Source of the DNA: Gari tellinella
Taxonomy: Eukaryota; Mollusca; Bivalvia; Cardiida; Psammobiidae
Length of the DNA: 64,000 bases
Assembly (NCBI GenBank): GCA_922989275.2
Contig: OV277864.1
Span: 19,169,550 to 19,233,549 of the forward strand
Reading direction: 5' to 3'
Shown here: positions 22,710-33,449 of the stretch, piece after piece
Layout: the number at the start of each line of letters is the position of its first letter
Position numbering within the stretch: position 1 is the stretch's first letter
Program-made: the position numbers and the translations under genes
Notes under the pieces: model-generated
Seen by the model: only the letters and a program-made list of their open reading frames with translations
Told to the model about the DNA's origin: nothing
Databases searched by the model: none

Positions 22710-22914
22710 CTCTACTTTGTTTAGTTTTTGTTGAGATCTCTTTGAGTATTAGAGTGTAGGACATGGTGATGATGAAGAGAGGAATGCCGTACATAGCCGC
22801 CATGGTAAACAGGTTATACACCAGTTCATGATTGTCTGTTGGGAAAAAGTTAAACGTCACACACTGCTTATACCATAGAAAGTTTGGGTGGGTTTCCTCG
22901 TGGAAGATTATGCT
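22710..22914 (-). CDS. internal exon of a GnRH/AKH-type G-protein-coupled receptor
   Basis: The 205-bp minus-strand exon encodes 68 residues beginning SIIFHEETHPNF and ending TKQSRG. It spans extracellular loop 2 (cysteine in QCVTFNFFP, the usual disulfide partner of TM3), TM5 (about YNLFTMAAMYGIPLFIITMSYTLI, broken by P) and the start of intracellular loop 3 (KEISTKTKQSRG). Upstream on its own strand is a pyrimidine-rich tract ending TTTCTTTTGCAG. Downstream is AGAG followed by GTAAGTAGG, a strong donor. It enters in phase 0 and leaves in phase 1. The pattern FH.E.HP, QCVTF.FFP, HE..YN.F, MYG.PL.II is what I know from the GnRH/adipokinetic hormone/corazonin receptor group, which are Gq-coupled peptide receptors in the plasma membrane. 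TM1-4 should lie at higher coordinates and TM6-7 at lower ones; neither is visible. The exact subtype is not decided. Confidence 0.78.
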
Positions 22915-22988
22915 CTGCAAAAGAAATATACATCGTTAGATATAGGCAACATCTACATGTAAAACACGAAACTCAATTCAAGTCAAAA
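22915..22988 (-). promoter_or_regulatory. splice acceptor region of the receptor exon
   Basis: On the minus strand ACGATGTATATTTCTTTTGC then AG, with a pyrimidine-rich tract. A branch-point-like CTAAC (TATATCTAACGA) lies about 25 bases upstream. Confidence 0.65.
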
Positions 22989-23401
22989 ACAAACTCTCTA
23001 TAACGACCACTAGCTTCGTACTAACCACTAAACTGTGTTAGTTTAACTCTTTCCTCCCTGAAACTTTAAATGGAAAATTCCAGTTTCCATTTTAGTCTAG
23101 TCCATTTCTGACTTTTAAGGGTTGTTTTTGTCAATGTTTAGCATTATGACAAACAGTGAAGACCCTGATCAGAGGGCTCCTTTCGGAGCCCTCTGATCTG
23201 GGTTTTCACTGTTTGCATAGGACAAGTGTACAATACACATGTACACTATTTGAAAAGAACGCCTATATGCGGGACTAGGGCTCAAAGGGTTAAGACAGAA
23301 GACTGATTTAGGAGCTTTCCGTATTACTGTCATCTTGCTTTAAGCTGTCACATGCCCTTTATACAATCAATGAGCATTGTTTTGATAGAGAGGTTTTACT
23401 G
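22989..23401 (-). mobile_element. MITE-G copy carrying MITE-D
   Basis: Left CAAACTCTCTATAACGACCA and right TGATAGAGAGGTTTTACTG with TA. Hairpin remnant GACTGATTTAGGAGCTTTCC and ATCTTGCTTTAAGCTGTCAC. Cut by MITE-D at TTAA (23043-23293). Confidence 0.83.
23047..23289 (+). mobile_element. MITE-D copy nested in MITE-G
   Basis: TTAA on both sides (23043-23046, 23290-23293), ends CTCTTTCCTCCCTG and GGGCTCAAAGGG. Hairpin CAGTGAAGACCCTGATCAGA with tip GGGCTCCTTTCGGAGCCC. Removing it restores a continuous MITE-G. Confidence 0.9.
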
Positions 23402-23732
23402 TACTAGGTTTATTTCATTACGAACATGACTGGTCAACACTGTTTGAGAAGTAAGCAACCATTATACACTTTAGTTTTGGGTGACACAACATCAGACTAA
23501 ATAATAGCGTGGTCTTACACAAGTTGTAATGTTTTTAGTTTGGTTTCCTCATGGTGCAGCTCATTTGTATTTACTCAATAGGTTAAGTGGCGGACACGTT
23601 ATTTGTTTATATTTTATTGAAAATGTTGACGCCTGTGAAATTTAAGATGCATACTTTTTAAAATATGATCAGACGCTGGGTGGTTCGGCGTCAGAAAAGG
23701 CACAGGGAGTACATGTATCAGAGCTTCAGCTA

Positions 23733-23986
23733 CAGTGGAGAAAATGTAATCCCCCCACAATAAACGCGTTTACGTTCATTTTTTTTTATTTTCCTTAAAA
23801 TCAGTTTGGAGTCAAATCAGACACCGGGTTACCCGGCGACTGATCATGCTCCAAACTGTATGCCACTCAGACTAATATGATAAGTCAGATTTGTCAAAAT
23901 GTCACAATTTTCTCAATTGTATTGTACATGTATTCATATGCTTTTCGTTTGCGTTTAAACGGGAGAGAATAACGTTTTCGCCACTG
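23733..23986 (-). mobile_element. MITE-A copy
   Basis: Both ends present (CAGTGGAGAAAATG, CGTTTTCGCCACTG) with TA on both sides. The hairpin has several mismatches (GACACCGGGTTACCCGGCGA). Confidence 0.9.
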
Positions 23987-24410
23987 TATGCTTCATGTTA
24001 CAATTATCTTTAAACAGACAATTTCAAAATATCTTTACTTTTAAAGCAAACTTATTGAATCATCAACACATGTTCGATTTTCATAACCAATGAGTTTCCA
24101 ACTTGATCTGGTGGGTCTCCATCTTACAATCTGATTACATTCATAATCATTTGAATGACCAATGGACATTTGTATTTGAATGAAGCGATGAAACGACGCA
24201 ATATCGAAGTAGCATAACAGATATAACTGACTTTTGTCAACTGATAGAACCACCAAAGGGCTGAGGCGTTTCCAGTCGCACGCTTTGTTAATGCTGTCAT
24301 GTACACTGGTCTGTAATTAACGGATGTTATACGGCTGGCAGGGGTTCTAAGCTACTATACAACGCACGTTGACGTTATGTATCGGTTTCGCCTACACAAT
24401 AATATCTTAA

Positions 24411-24612
24411 CCCCTTCACTGCAATTACGTCATCTGCTTTAAACAAATGACGTATGCGATTATGTCCCAAGTTCAATATTTACGTAAAGTGACCAAAGTA
24501 ATATCGCAATATCGTAAACAATGTCAAACAGTTTGGATCCGTTATGCAGCATTTGATATGTATCAATTATATTTGCAAATAACAATTGCTCTTGTGGTAA
24601 GGCATCGAAAAG
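24411..24612 (-). mobile_element. MITE-B copy, hairpin lost
   Basis: TTAA before CCCCTTCACTGCAATTACGT. GTCAAACAGTTTGGATCCG remains, and the right end is GGCATCGAAAAGG before TTAG. Confidence 0.65.
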
Positions 24613-24824
24613 GTTAGGTGCAGTGGAGAACAGGAGCTATTATGTAACCGTTTCAACGAAACCAATCCAAATGCAATACCACACATAAAATGACAAACCT
24701 TTGTAGATATTGACTATTTACGATAAGCTGAATGACAAAAGGTTTTGACTCTAATCAAACATCGGTTTAGCCGCTTTTGACCACGTTCCAAGTGGTTAGC
24801 AAATGCAATACATATCTTAATTAA

Positions 24825-26117
24825 CCCATTTGTGCCATCGATCCCATATATAGGCAAACATATATGATCCAATATATAAGCAAACAGCGTAGAATCTGAT
24901 CAGACGCCGCATTATGCGGCGTCTGGTCATATTCTACATTATTACCTAATGCTCTATAGAACTTGTAATTCGTTATTTTTGACTGTTTTACTGTGTTGTT
25001 CTGACGTTGCCTAATCCGGGGACAATAGTTTTAACTATTGCCCTCTAGGACGAACTGTTTCCATGCGCGAAAAAGATGCGTAGAAGTCCATGCGCGAAAA
25101 AGATGCGTATAAGTTCTAAAGAAGTTTCCCCGTACCCGGAATTGTCGTACTGTAATGAAACAGTATTGAATAATTATCATTGATCGGTGTCTGGAGGATT
25201 AATACTTTATTTCATGCTTTATCATTATTTATAGCAATGAGACGAGTTCATAATACACATCAAGTTTCGTCGCTATCCTTTATACAGAAAATAATACGGA
25301 CCCGAACATTACAATAATGTGCTGATGTAAGCATGCAAGCGCTTACAAGACGACTCTGATCAGTCATCAGACGTCTGTCAAAAACTCAAAATGTATATTA
25401 TTAGTTACACGGTATTGCGACACCCTGCCGGAATGCCGTGTAACGAATTTATTTCCAGTCTAGATCCAACATAAGAAAGAAAAAATACATAATCAATTTT
25501 ACTCAATTGACCCTAAAAGTTGACACTTGAAATTGACATCATGTCACTGAAAACTTTCGCTTGCGCTAGAGTACACATATTTATACAGTGAAACCTCGAT
25601 GTCTGGAACTCGCATTTATAATAAGTGGAATTTACCTGCATTTCTATAGATAGGCCTAAATGCCATACACCCGCTTCTTTATAAACCGCTTCTGTCGAAA
25701 ATATCCGTATTTCAAGCTTAAAAGGTGGCATAGCCACTGTTCGACTGAAATTAATCCAAGAATTTATGATGACTGGAAATAATAAATCTTATTTCATTTG
25801 TACTTCGACTCAAATTAATTCTTTTTGAAAATCTAGTTAGCCCTATATAAAGTATTAGGTAATAAAACAGTTATTTCATGTGTGTTAGGGGAACAGGCCT
25901 TTCAGGCCTCGGGCAACAGTTCGAAAGTCTTCCCTGATACCTCGGGCCAATGGTTTTGACTGTTCCCCAAACACACATGAAATAACTGTATACTGTTTGC
26001 TAATAGGAGTTTCAATATAAAACAAAATGAATATGAAAATTTGTCCAGGCATCCCTTAAATAAAAAATGGCGTAATCCAATATATAAACATAGAATAATT
26101 CACTGGGCGTAAATGGG
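24825..26117 (+). mobile_element. MITE-C copy carrying element J
   Basis: TTAA on both sides (24821-24824, 26118-26121), ends CCCATTTGTGCCATCGATCC and GGGCGTAAATGGG. The hairpin CGCATTATGCGGCGTCTGGT is followed by TTCTACA, where element J starts. After J the MITE resumes CTGTTTGCTAATAGG and AATATAAAACAAAATG. Confidence 0.88.
24949..25986 (+). mobile_element. element J copy 2, inserted in MITE-C
   Basis: TTATTACCTAATGCTCTATA at 24949 is mirrored by TATAAAGTATTAGGTAATAA ending at 25865. It is followed by a palindrome CAGTTATTTCATGTGTGTT to AACACACATGAAATAACTG-type arms (25868-25986) enclosing GAAAGTCTTCCCTGATACCT. GGGGACAATAGTTTTAACTA and CCATGCGCGAAAAAGATGCG match the layout of copy 1. Confidence 0.8.
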
Positions 26118-26253
26118 TTAACACAATCTCATTAGTTGGCAAGATCAGTTTTCCTGTACACGGTATTGCCAAGATCAGTTAGACACGATCAGCATTACTG
26201 CACTATTAATGTCGTTTAACTTTTTCACTGCCAAATTTTATCGTCTATTTTAA

Positions 26254-26457
26254 CCCTCTTACCGCCAAGATATCGTCTGCATTGGTATTGTCGTCTGCAA
26301 TATTTCTATAGTCAGATTTAAGGCTGTGTTGACTGAATAAATGTCGATACCAGTGTCAAACAGTTTGGATCCTGTTCAGGTGCCGCGTGAAGCGGCGTCT
26401 TATCATGACCCAAACTGTTTGCAAAGGCGCCTTTTGGCACCTTTGTCAGTGAAATGG
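26254..26457 (-). mobile_element. MITE-B copy
   Basis: TTAA on both sides (26250-26253, 26458-26461). Hairpin AAACAGTTTGGATCCTGTTC with tip GCCGCGTGAAGCGGC. A second small stem GGCGCCTTTTGGCACC lies near the right end. A further partial end lies just left at 26219-26249. Confidence 0.85.
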
Positions 26458-26499
26458 TTAAAATAACGGCACTTTTCTACGTTCAACCCCACATCTGCC

Positions 26500-26700
26500 A
26501 TACCCAAATACAAGTTCAATGGTTATTTTGACAACAGTTTTGGTCCGATCGAGACGCCGCATAATACGGTATCTAATCAGGGTCAAATTTGTTTGACACT
26601 CAATTTTATACTTCTTAAGTCAAAATACCTAAATAGAAATTTGAGAAACAAAAACAGACGATAATTGTTTAAAGCTTATGACGTCATGACCGTGTAAGGG
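26500..26700 (+). mobile_element. MITE-B copy, worn ends
   Basis: AACAGTTTTGGTCCGATCGA, ACGCCGCATAATACGGTATC and AGGGTCAAATTTGTTTGACA, then AAACAGACGATAATTG and GTGTAAGGGTTTAG. It lies next to the decayed LINE. Confidence 0.7.
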
Positions 26701-26702
26701 TT

Positions 26703-29116
26703 TAGAAGGGTGGATGCCGAGTCGAAAATGCAATTCTATGTATATCTTGCTTTGAATTGCTCCTTGCTAAACATTATACCTATAAGAAATCAGGTTTTTC
26801 TATGTACAAGTCCGCTAAGCGCGAGTTTCGAGCTTGTCATAGAAAAAGAGTTAGTGAGTATTTACGTGAGGTAAACGATGACATTGACCGGGCGGCTGGG
26901 GTAGACTGTGGCTTATTTTGGCGCCTCTTTAATGCAAGAAAAAATGATAAAATCCTTAAAGCAGGTTGTGAAATTAAGTTCAATGGGTTAACACTAAGGG
27001 ATTCTGAGGACATAGCAGTCGCGTGGGGAGAATAATTTTCTCAATTATATACAGATACGGAAAATAACTGTTACGACAAGGAATTTTATGATTATGTCAT
27101 CAATACTATGGACCGTATAAAATGCAACGATGTTACGATCACTGAAAATATCATTGAAAGAAATATTCTGGGTGAGTTTATACTTAAGCTTAAGAAGGGC
27201 AAGATGTGTGGTTTTGATGGTATATATAACGAGCACTTGCTTAATGGCGGTATCACATTGCAATTATATATCACCACCTTATTCAATATGATGTATAAGA
27301 TGTCGTTTGTTCCAGCAGACCTTAAAAAGGGAGTTATAGTAACTCTTCACAAAGGGGGAGGTAAGCCTAAAGACGACCCTCTGAACTATCGTGCAATTAC
27401 GTTATCATCTTGTATGTTGAAATTATATGAAAGTATTTTGCTTGAGCAACTAAAGAGTAATTTAAGTATGTCAAGGGGGCTTTTAGAGTAACAGGGGTTG
27501 TATAATGACATCATTTGTCCTGAGAGAAGCCATTTCATATAGTCATGAAAATGACAGTACCTTATACGCATGTTTCTTGGATGTAAAACAGGCTTTTGAT
27601 CGAGTTTGGCATGATGGCTTGTTTTACAAACTTTACAGGTACGGGTTACCGTTACCGTTATTATATAGTGTAATAGAGATGCACAACAGTTATGTCAAGT
27701 TGTGTTTTACATAAGGGTCATATGTCAGACTGGTTCGTGATTAAACAAGGAACGAGACAAGGTGGAATATGGTCACCTTTTTGTACCTCTGTTTTATCAA
27801 TAAATTAATTGAAAAGCTAGTGGATTTGGACGTTGGATTTTCTTTAGGTGAAAGCATTAGCTGTTGTTCCCCTACTGTAGCGGATGATATGCTTTTGCTT
27901 TCACTTTCAAAAAGATCCTTACAGTTAGTGTTGAACGAATGTTACCGTTATTCGTGCATTTGAAGATACCAGTACACTCCTACTAAATGTGGCATTCTAA
28001 CGTTTGCATGTAAGCAACATAGACAAGTGAATAACAATGTAATTTCTTTCTTCCTTGGGACCGATCTTTTACCGACAGTACAGGCTTACAAGCACCTAGG
28101 TGTTTTATTTGAGGAGAATAAGAAATCCCATTATGTTATTAAAGAATCTTGTAACAAGCTAAGGGGTACATTGTTTAGCTTGACAAATTACAACCGACAA
28201 GCTGTAAGCGTATATACAACGCAGTAGTGTTGCCTAAAGCTTTATACGGCTGCGAATGTTGGCCATCGTTAAATAAGTCTGATTTACTGTTCCTTGAACG
28301 ATCCCATCGTTTATGCCTTAAATATATACAGGGTTTTAATTCAAGGACCAGTGCAGACTGTGTATTAAGTATGCTTGACTGCCTTCCTATTGCCTTGGAA
28401 ATAGAGCGTAGGAAGCTACCCTTGTTGGTCAGTTATGTAGGTTAGACGCCGATTGTGCGATAAAACAAATGTTTTTATATAGATTAAGTTCTTACTTTTT
28501 AAACAAAGTTAAGTTGGGCTTTATGCCGGAAATAGATTAGATATTGAGTAAATATGGCTTAAAGCATTTCATGGTGGAAAATTTAAATGAGGGAATATTT
28601 CCTAGCAAGGATTGTTGGAATCGCACGATTAAAACAACAATAAGGAACTCCTATGTTTTGGAATGGAATAATCGCACATCTATTGAGAGGTTTAGGAGAT
28701 TTAGGTCTGTCCATAGTAATCACCAGTTATGTGATCTTTGGAAGTTTTCACAGCGTTTTCCTGGACAGTTATTTTTTGTAAAAGCAGTTGGTCAAATAGT
28801 AGCTAATTTAACTCGCTTTGACGATATTTGCGGGAGAAGTTGCGATAATTGTAGTATAACAGACCATCTTATACTAGATTGTATGGTTATTAGGCCGCTA
28901 AGAGTAAAATTGGAAACCCGTATTTGTAGTTTGCTTGGACAACAAGTTTGGATTTCCCTTAGTTCTCTTAGCAGACATGAATTTGTTAATACAATAGTTG
29001 GTGTGTATCATCCAATTGTCGAGGCATCACTGCCAAGAGATCGCTGTTATGAGGACTTAAAGTCATGTTTATTTAAGTTTGCACATTACATTCGCATATC
29101 AAATGTGAATATGTAA
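26703..29116 (+). pseudogene. decayed non-LTR retrotransposon ORF (reverse transcriptase)
   Basis: A LINE-type polymerase ORF broken by frameshifts and stops into at least seven pieces. In order: a linker with FWRLFNARK (about 26757-27035); RT N-terminal motifs LKKGKMCGFDGIYNEHL and KGVIVTLHKGGGKPKDDPLNYRAITL (27108-27491); motif A FLDVKQAFDRVWHDGL (27505-27714); motif B IKQGTRQGGIWSPF with catalytic box VADDMLLLS (about 27735-27963); the thumb region AYKHLGVLF (28027-28227) and LPKALYGCECW (28227-28445); and a C-terminal part with a Cys/His cluster, CGRSCDNC then H....C (28544-29116). The endonuclease domain is missing, so the copy is 5'-truncated. It was probably inactive for a long time. 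The clade is not resolved. Confidence 0.88.
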
Positions 29117-29560
29117 GAACAGTGTAAGTGAACGGTGTGTATTTATTATACAGCGGAACCCTTCTAAGTCGGAACTCCAGATTATCTAAGGTTATTGTCT
29201 GCCTTTAGTTAAAAAGAAGTGACAGATATTGCCGGTGTATAAATGCAAGTCTACTTTGACCTTGCTTTGTGCAACATGCTTCCAAGTGCACAGACTACAG
29301 TGTTGCTGACTGGTTTAGGACGATTCCGTTGTATGATATATGTATATCAAGGAGTATTTATATTTATATGTATGTACATAACCTATTGTCATTTCTTTAC
29401 ATATGGTTTCGATCCTTGCCTTGTTATCGTATGTTAGTTTATTGTAACAACGATTACAAGTCAAATGACAAAGCTGACCGTAACTCATTCTTACTTGAAA
29501 ATGGATAAGTAAAGTTTCTTGCTCGATCTAGCCTAGATTTGTCTATTTAAGAATTTATGG
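29117..29560 (+). mobile_element. probable 3' untranslated region of the decayed LINE
   Basis: It follows the LINE stop directly, is AT-rich with TATATGTATAT-type runs, and has no conserved frame. It is assigned to the LINE only by position. The segment around 30416-30645, which ends TATGGAGGAAACAAAGATAT, may be a further part separated by later MITE insertions. Confidence 0.4.
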
Positions 29561-29595
29561 TATTATGATTATGCATTAGATACTGACGTGTAGTG

Positions 29596-29650
29596 TAGAA
29601 CCTGTGTGGAGGGATCTACTAGGAACCCTCTGATCTGGATCTACACTATT
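29596..29650 (+). repeat. class I-like hairpin, isolated
   Basis: GTGTAGAACCTGTGTGGAGG and CCCTCTGATCTGGATCTACA pair partly. It resembles the MITE-C and MITE-D tip type (AGGGATCTACTAGGAACCCT). Confidence 0.5.
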
Positions 29651-29994
29651 ATCATTGTCATGGGCCAAGTATACTACCATTGATTTGAGTGCTTAATTGC
29701 TCTATTAACTCTTATCCAGCCTCTACTTTTCGTTTGGTAGAGGTTGGTCTACAGAGTACATAGATTTACGGTGTGGTTGCCTTTTTAACCATTTAATTGA
29801 TCTCTATAATTTCGTTTCGATAGAGAACTTTGCTTAAAATGGTTAAAAATCTATGATCGGAACATTGTACTGTCCGAAATGTCGGACACTCTGCAGCTAA
29901 GTTAGCTCAAATAGAAGTATGGTCAGGCCTGCCATAAGTTGATTAAAACTTTTTTTTCTATTTTTCAAGCACGATTCTCCTGGTTATATCTTTA

Positions 29995-30120
29995 ACCCAT
30001 AGTATGTTTCTAGTTTTTAGACACGTAATGCTTAAAGCGGTTTGAAAGTAAAGCAGAATGCGCCTTAATGCGCATTCTGCTTTACTTTCAGACTGTTTTA
30101 AGCTTCCATCTGTTGGAATA
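29995..30120 (+). mobile_element. MITE-F, left part
   Basis: TTAACCCATAGTATGTTTCT, then a class II hairpin GCAGAATGCGCCTTAATGCG with its complement. The right part is replaced by other sequence. Confidence 0.75.
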
Positions 30121-30230
30121 AAAATCCGAAGATTTCGGAAAAATCCGGAGAAATGGCAGCCCTGTATGATACCCCCTAGACACATAATCATAATTTTGGA
30201 CGATAGGTGGGAACATTTTCCTTAACCCTT

Positions 30231-30410
30231 ATCATGCTAAACGCGACTTGCTTGATATTGGCAAACAATCTGGACTCAGATCCGACGCCGTGTAACGCGG
30301 CTTATGATTTGCATCCATACTGTTTGTCACTGGTATTCAACATTTTCTTAAGTCATGAAAACTATATGTTTTTGGATTGAAACAGATTTCAACTCAGCAT
30401 GACGGGAGTT
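30231..30410 (+). mobile_element. MITE-B-like element, left part
   Basis: TTAACCCTTATCATGCTAAA, CGCGACTTGCTTG, CAAACAATCTGGACTCAGAT and tip GACGCCGTGTAACGCGGC with a mismatched right arm. It may interrupt the LINE 3' region. Confidence 0.65.
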
Positions 30411-30675
30411 AGCATATCATGTCAAATGTAAAATTTGTATATTTGTCGTTTTCTTTTGCATAATGATGTGATATGTGGTTTGAAGTACGCGGTGTTCTGT
30501 GTATATCCACTGCATATATAGCCATGTACATTTCATGTTATGCTGTTTGTCTATTTGTTTATATGTGTTTGTCAAATTGTGTCACGTTTCTTTATTCGTA
30601 TATGTCATGCTACTGTAATCTTCATATTATGGAGGAAACAAAGATATATATATTTAGGTTTTACTATGTTCATCA

Positions 30676-30800
30676 TTTCTCCCTGAAACTTCAAATGGGC
30701 TCTCCCAATTCCAAACTTAGTCTAGTCCATATTTTTCTATTTAGGGTTGTTTTGTTATATCAATTTACATGTATTGCAATATGACAAATAGGGCAGAAAG
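30676..30800 (+). mobile_element. MITE-D left part
   Basis: TTTCTCCCTGAAACTTCAAA, TCCAAACTTAGTCTAGTCCA and TTTAGGGTTGTTTTGTTAT match the left arm of 23047-23289. Confidence 0.8.
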
Positions 30801-30819
30801 TTCCTTAAAAAGAATCCCG

Positions 30820-30975
30820 CTGGTCTTTGTATTCAGTATATGGTTGTACTCACTTTTAACAAATGCGGTCTCGAGTTCGATCGCGAATTTGAGCAGTATG
30901 TGAGAGGTAACAGTGGTCACCCAACCGAACACGTTGGTTTCCTCCGGGCACTCCGGTTGTTTTCATATTGTTTTA
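30820..30975 (+). mobile_element. SINE-like unit (tRNA B-box-like head and central motif)
   Basis: GAGTTCGATCGC at 30873-30884 resembles a polymerase III B box. It is followed by GTTGGTTTCCTCCGGGCACT and CCGGTTG (30934-30959), which resembles a motif I remember from central domains of metazoan SINEs. No clear A box or tail is seen. It sits within MITE-D-like sequence. Confidence 0.5.
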
Positions 30976-31179
30976 TATTGATATTCCTATCAGCAAACAG
31001 TAAAAGTTTGCTAATGACAATGCGCTTCAAGCGATTGAAAGGATTCAATCAAAAAGTTCATAATTGTAAACTATTGGTCACACAAAAAAATTAAAAATAA
31101 CATACAACCGAGTCCTTTTGACGAGAAGATTCGTCATTTACAAACAGTTTACCTACATAATGTATATCAGGAATAAACT

Positions 31180-31345
31180 TATTATATGCAAACAGTGTAG
31201 ATTCAGGGCAAAGACCTCTGCTCATGGTCTGCACCGTTTGTCACTTTGTATTTTATTGTAGGAAACAACCGTCGGTGGTCATAAACGAACTAGACTTAAT
31301 TGAAACTGGGATTCTCCATTAAAGGTTTCAGGGTGACCGTGTTAC
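31180..31345 (-). mobile_element. MITE-D fragment
   Basis: GCAAACAGTGTAGATTCAGG, GGTCTGCACCGTTTGTCA and GAACTAGACTTAATTGAAAC agree with hairpin and arm of MITE-D on the other strand. Confidence 0.6.
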
Positions 31346-31349
31346 ATAA

Positions 31350-31560
31350 TGAAACAAGAAGGATATGACAGAATTTAAAATCCTAATTTGACACATCTAT
31401 TTCAAGGCAAAACAACAGCAGGTATTAACAATTTAAACCACACGCACTCATTTAGATGGTGTTATTAAGTGTGATTAGCCTTATATGCAGTGTTAAATTG
31501 CTAGGTCTAATTTGCGACTAATGGCGCCTAGGTATATTGCTATTGTAACCACGGAGGAGA
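31350..31560. other. unassigned stretch
   Basis: Nothing recognised between MITE-D and MITE-G fragments. Confidence 0.3.
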
Positions 31561-31720
31561 AAACTTGATACGTGTGGCTAAGCTTAGTCAATTTGACGGC
31601 TTAAAGCAAGATGAAAGTAAAACAGAAAGCTCTATTAAGTTTTGCATTCGTTAGCTTTCTGCTTTACTTCCACCCAACTCTTAACTGCCACATTTTACAT
31701 ATGTTGCTATGTTCGAATGG
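31560..31720 (+). mobile_element. MITE-G hairpin, ends lost
   Basis: GACGGCTTAAAGCAAGATGA, AAGTAAAACAGAAAGCTC and its complement GTTAGCTTTCTGCTTTACTT. The arms pair except at the tip. Confidence 0.65.
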
Positions 31721-31906
31721 TGGTAAAATGGAGACTTCTCTGGTATCTTATATTTCTAATGAAACCTAATTACCTGTAAAACCAGGGCCATGCACGATGG
31801 ACATTTGTATTCAAAAATATTGAAATGGTATGAAAATGCACAAACCTCAAGGTCACGTCTTATATTACGTTATTTGCAACACTCAATTATTCTTCCCGTA
31901 TTTTAA

Positions 31907-32150
31907 CCCTTTACCTGATAGCATTGTTTCAAGTATTGAAGATATGTGACTACTTAAAGCAGGTTGAAAGTAAAGCAGAATGCGCCCTAAGGCGCATTCT
32001 GCTTTACTTTCAGCCTGCTTTAAGCTATTACTGCTAGAATAAGGAAAGTATTAAATATGACACATTATCATTACGGTATAATTTGGAACTATTTTCTTCA
32101 GCGGATGAATAAAATGAATGTGCTAAAAGTCGCTTCTATAAGGGAAAGGG
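31907..32150 (+). mobile_element. MITE-F copy
   Basis: TTAA on both sides (31903-31906, 32151-32154), ends CCCTTTACC and GGGAAAGGG, perfect hairpin GCAGAATGCGCCCTAAGGCG. Confidence 0.92.
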
Positions 32151-32441
32151 TTAAAAAAAAGGTAAACGCTATAGCATGTAGAAAATAAGACAACAAATGT
32201 TGATAACTCATCAAAATCTGAATGGCAAAACGTTCAGAGCCTAGTCAAAAGACACTTTTTATACAGTGGGGAAGAACATTTTAACGTTGAAAAGAAACTA
32301 AACGCAGACGCAACACAGAAAAACGTACATGTATAAAAACCTAAGAATTTTGCAAGTTCTGACGTTCTTAGTGGTAAACGAGTTGTGCCTTGACCAGATA
32401 CCGAGTTAATTGTCTTATGATCATCGTAAACTGTTTGCAAG

Positions 32442-32908
32442 GTTTTGTATATGGCGATGTTCCCCGTTCTACATCTTACGGGGTTTATATTTCACAACTT
32501 ATTCGTTTTGCTAGGGCTTGTACCTCTGTTGAGGACTTCAACATTCGTAATAAAACTATTACTGAAAAGCTTCTTAAACAGGGGTACAGATTTCATAAAC
32601 TTCGTAAAACATTTTCTAAATTCTTTTATAGAAATCTTCCTCTCATTAACAAGTATAAATGTAACTTAAAGTCTTTTTTGCGGCAAGGTATTTCACATCC
32701 GGAGTTTTATGGTGATGTGATTTACAGACTTCGTAAGATTCTTGGACATATGCATTTTCAAAACCTATTTGTGAAACGTATTAGATTTTTCCTCAAAAAA
32801 GATTATGATCCAACTATATTGCTGCGCACTTCACGTTTGGTTATCGATCAATCTACAATTGATAACTATGCTTTCCTCTTTGGTTGTGCGACGACAGACA
32901 GGGCTTAG
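32442..32908 (+). pseudogene. retroelement polyprotein C-terminal remnant
   Basis: About 155 codons stay open in one frame from the retroelement junction to a stop at 32908. An ATG at 32390 lies upstream in MITE-A sequence and is unlikely to be a real start. The residues are basic and rich in F and Y (FSKFFYRNLPLINKYK), and no catalytic D or DD box is present. It is a remnant without its own start rather than a gene. Confidence 0.7.
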
Positions 32909-33449
32909 CACTACATGATGATGTATCTCTAAAGCCGTCCTTAACCGGGAGAGTTATGTCGGATTTTCGTGCTTTGGTTTTTCTCTCCCTCTCTGTCGTA
33001 CCCTTAACCCTCCCATGTCTTACAGTTACTCGTGACTACAGACTATTCGCTTGAGTACAATTTGACCGTTGCCATAGTGGGTTATTTTTAACACGGGCTT
33101 GAATGTTTAATTCTTTCCCGTGTTACTAATAATCCTGTCAGAGAATTTTGTTAGATGTTTTACATATATTTACTTACTGTGCTGGCGGTCTTTTTGATTG
33201 TAAGGTTGTGGAACAGGGTTTATATTTTATGTACACTGTTCGTCGTTATAGGTGAATATAGGAGATAAGTGTGAGGTTGGGCGCCCCTAAACCCAGGTTT
33301 AACCCCCCAGTGGTTGTTAATAGTTAATTAATTTATAATTGATTATTGATTGCTACTGACCGTACCAAGGCGGACTCCTATGTTCACTTAGCTTTATGTT
33401 TGTCTTGCGTGTTGTTTTCTATTCAGTGTGTAGATGAAGGAATGGTATT

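Noticed and set aside
24041..24306. Minus-strand frames upstream of the receptor exon as further receptor exons
   Set aside because: No transmembrane segment or TM3/TM4 motif and no good splice sites. Two frames overlap.
24621..24800. Another MITE-A copy (GCAGTGGAGAACAGG...)
   Set aside because: Only the first bases resemble an end; neither hairpin nor right end can be followed.
30473..30784. 103-codon frame rich in hydrophobic residues as a membrane protein
   Set aside because: It crosses from LINE-like 3' sequence into MITE-D, so it is a chance frame.
32390..32441. ATG at 32390 as the start of the retroelement protein
   Set aside because: It lies in decayed MITE-A sequence upstream of the retroelement junction.
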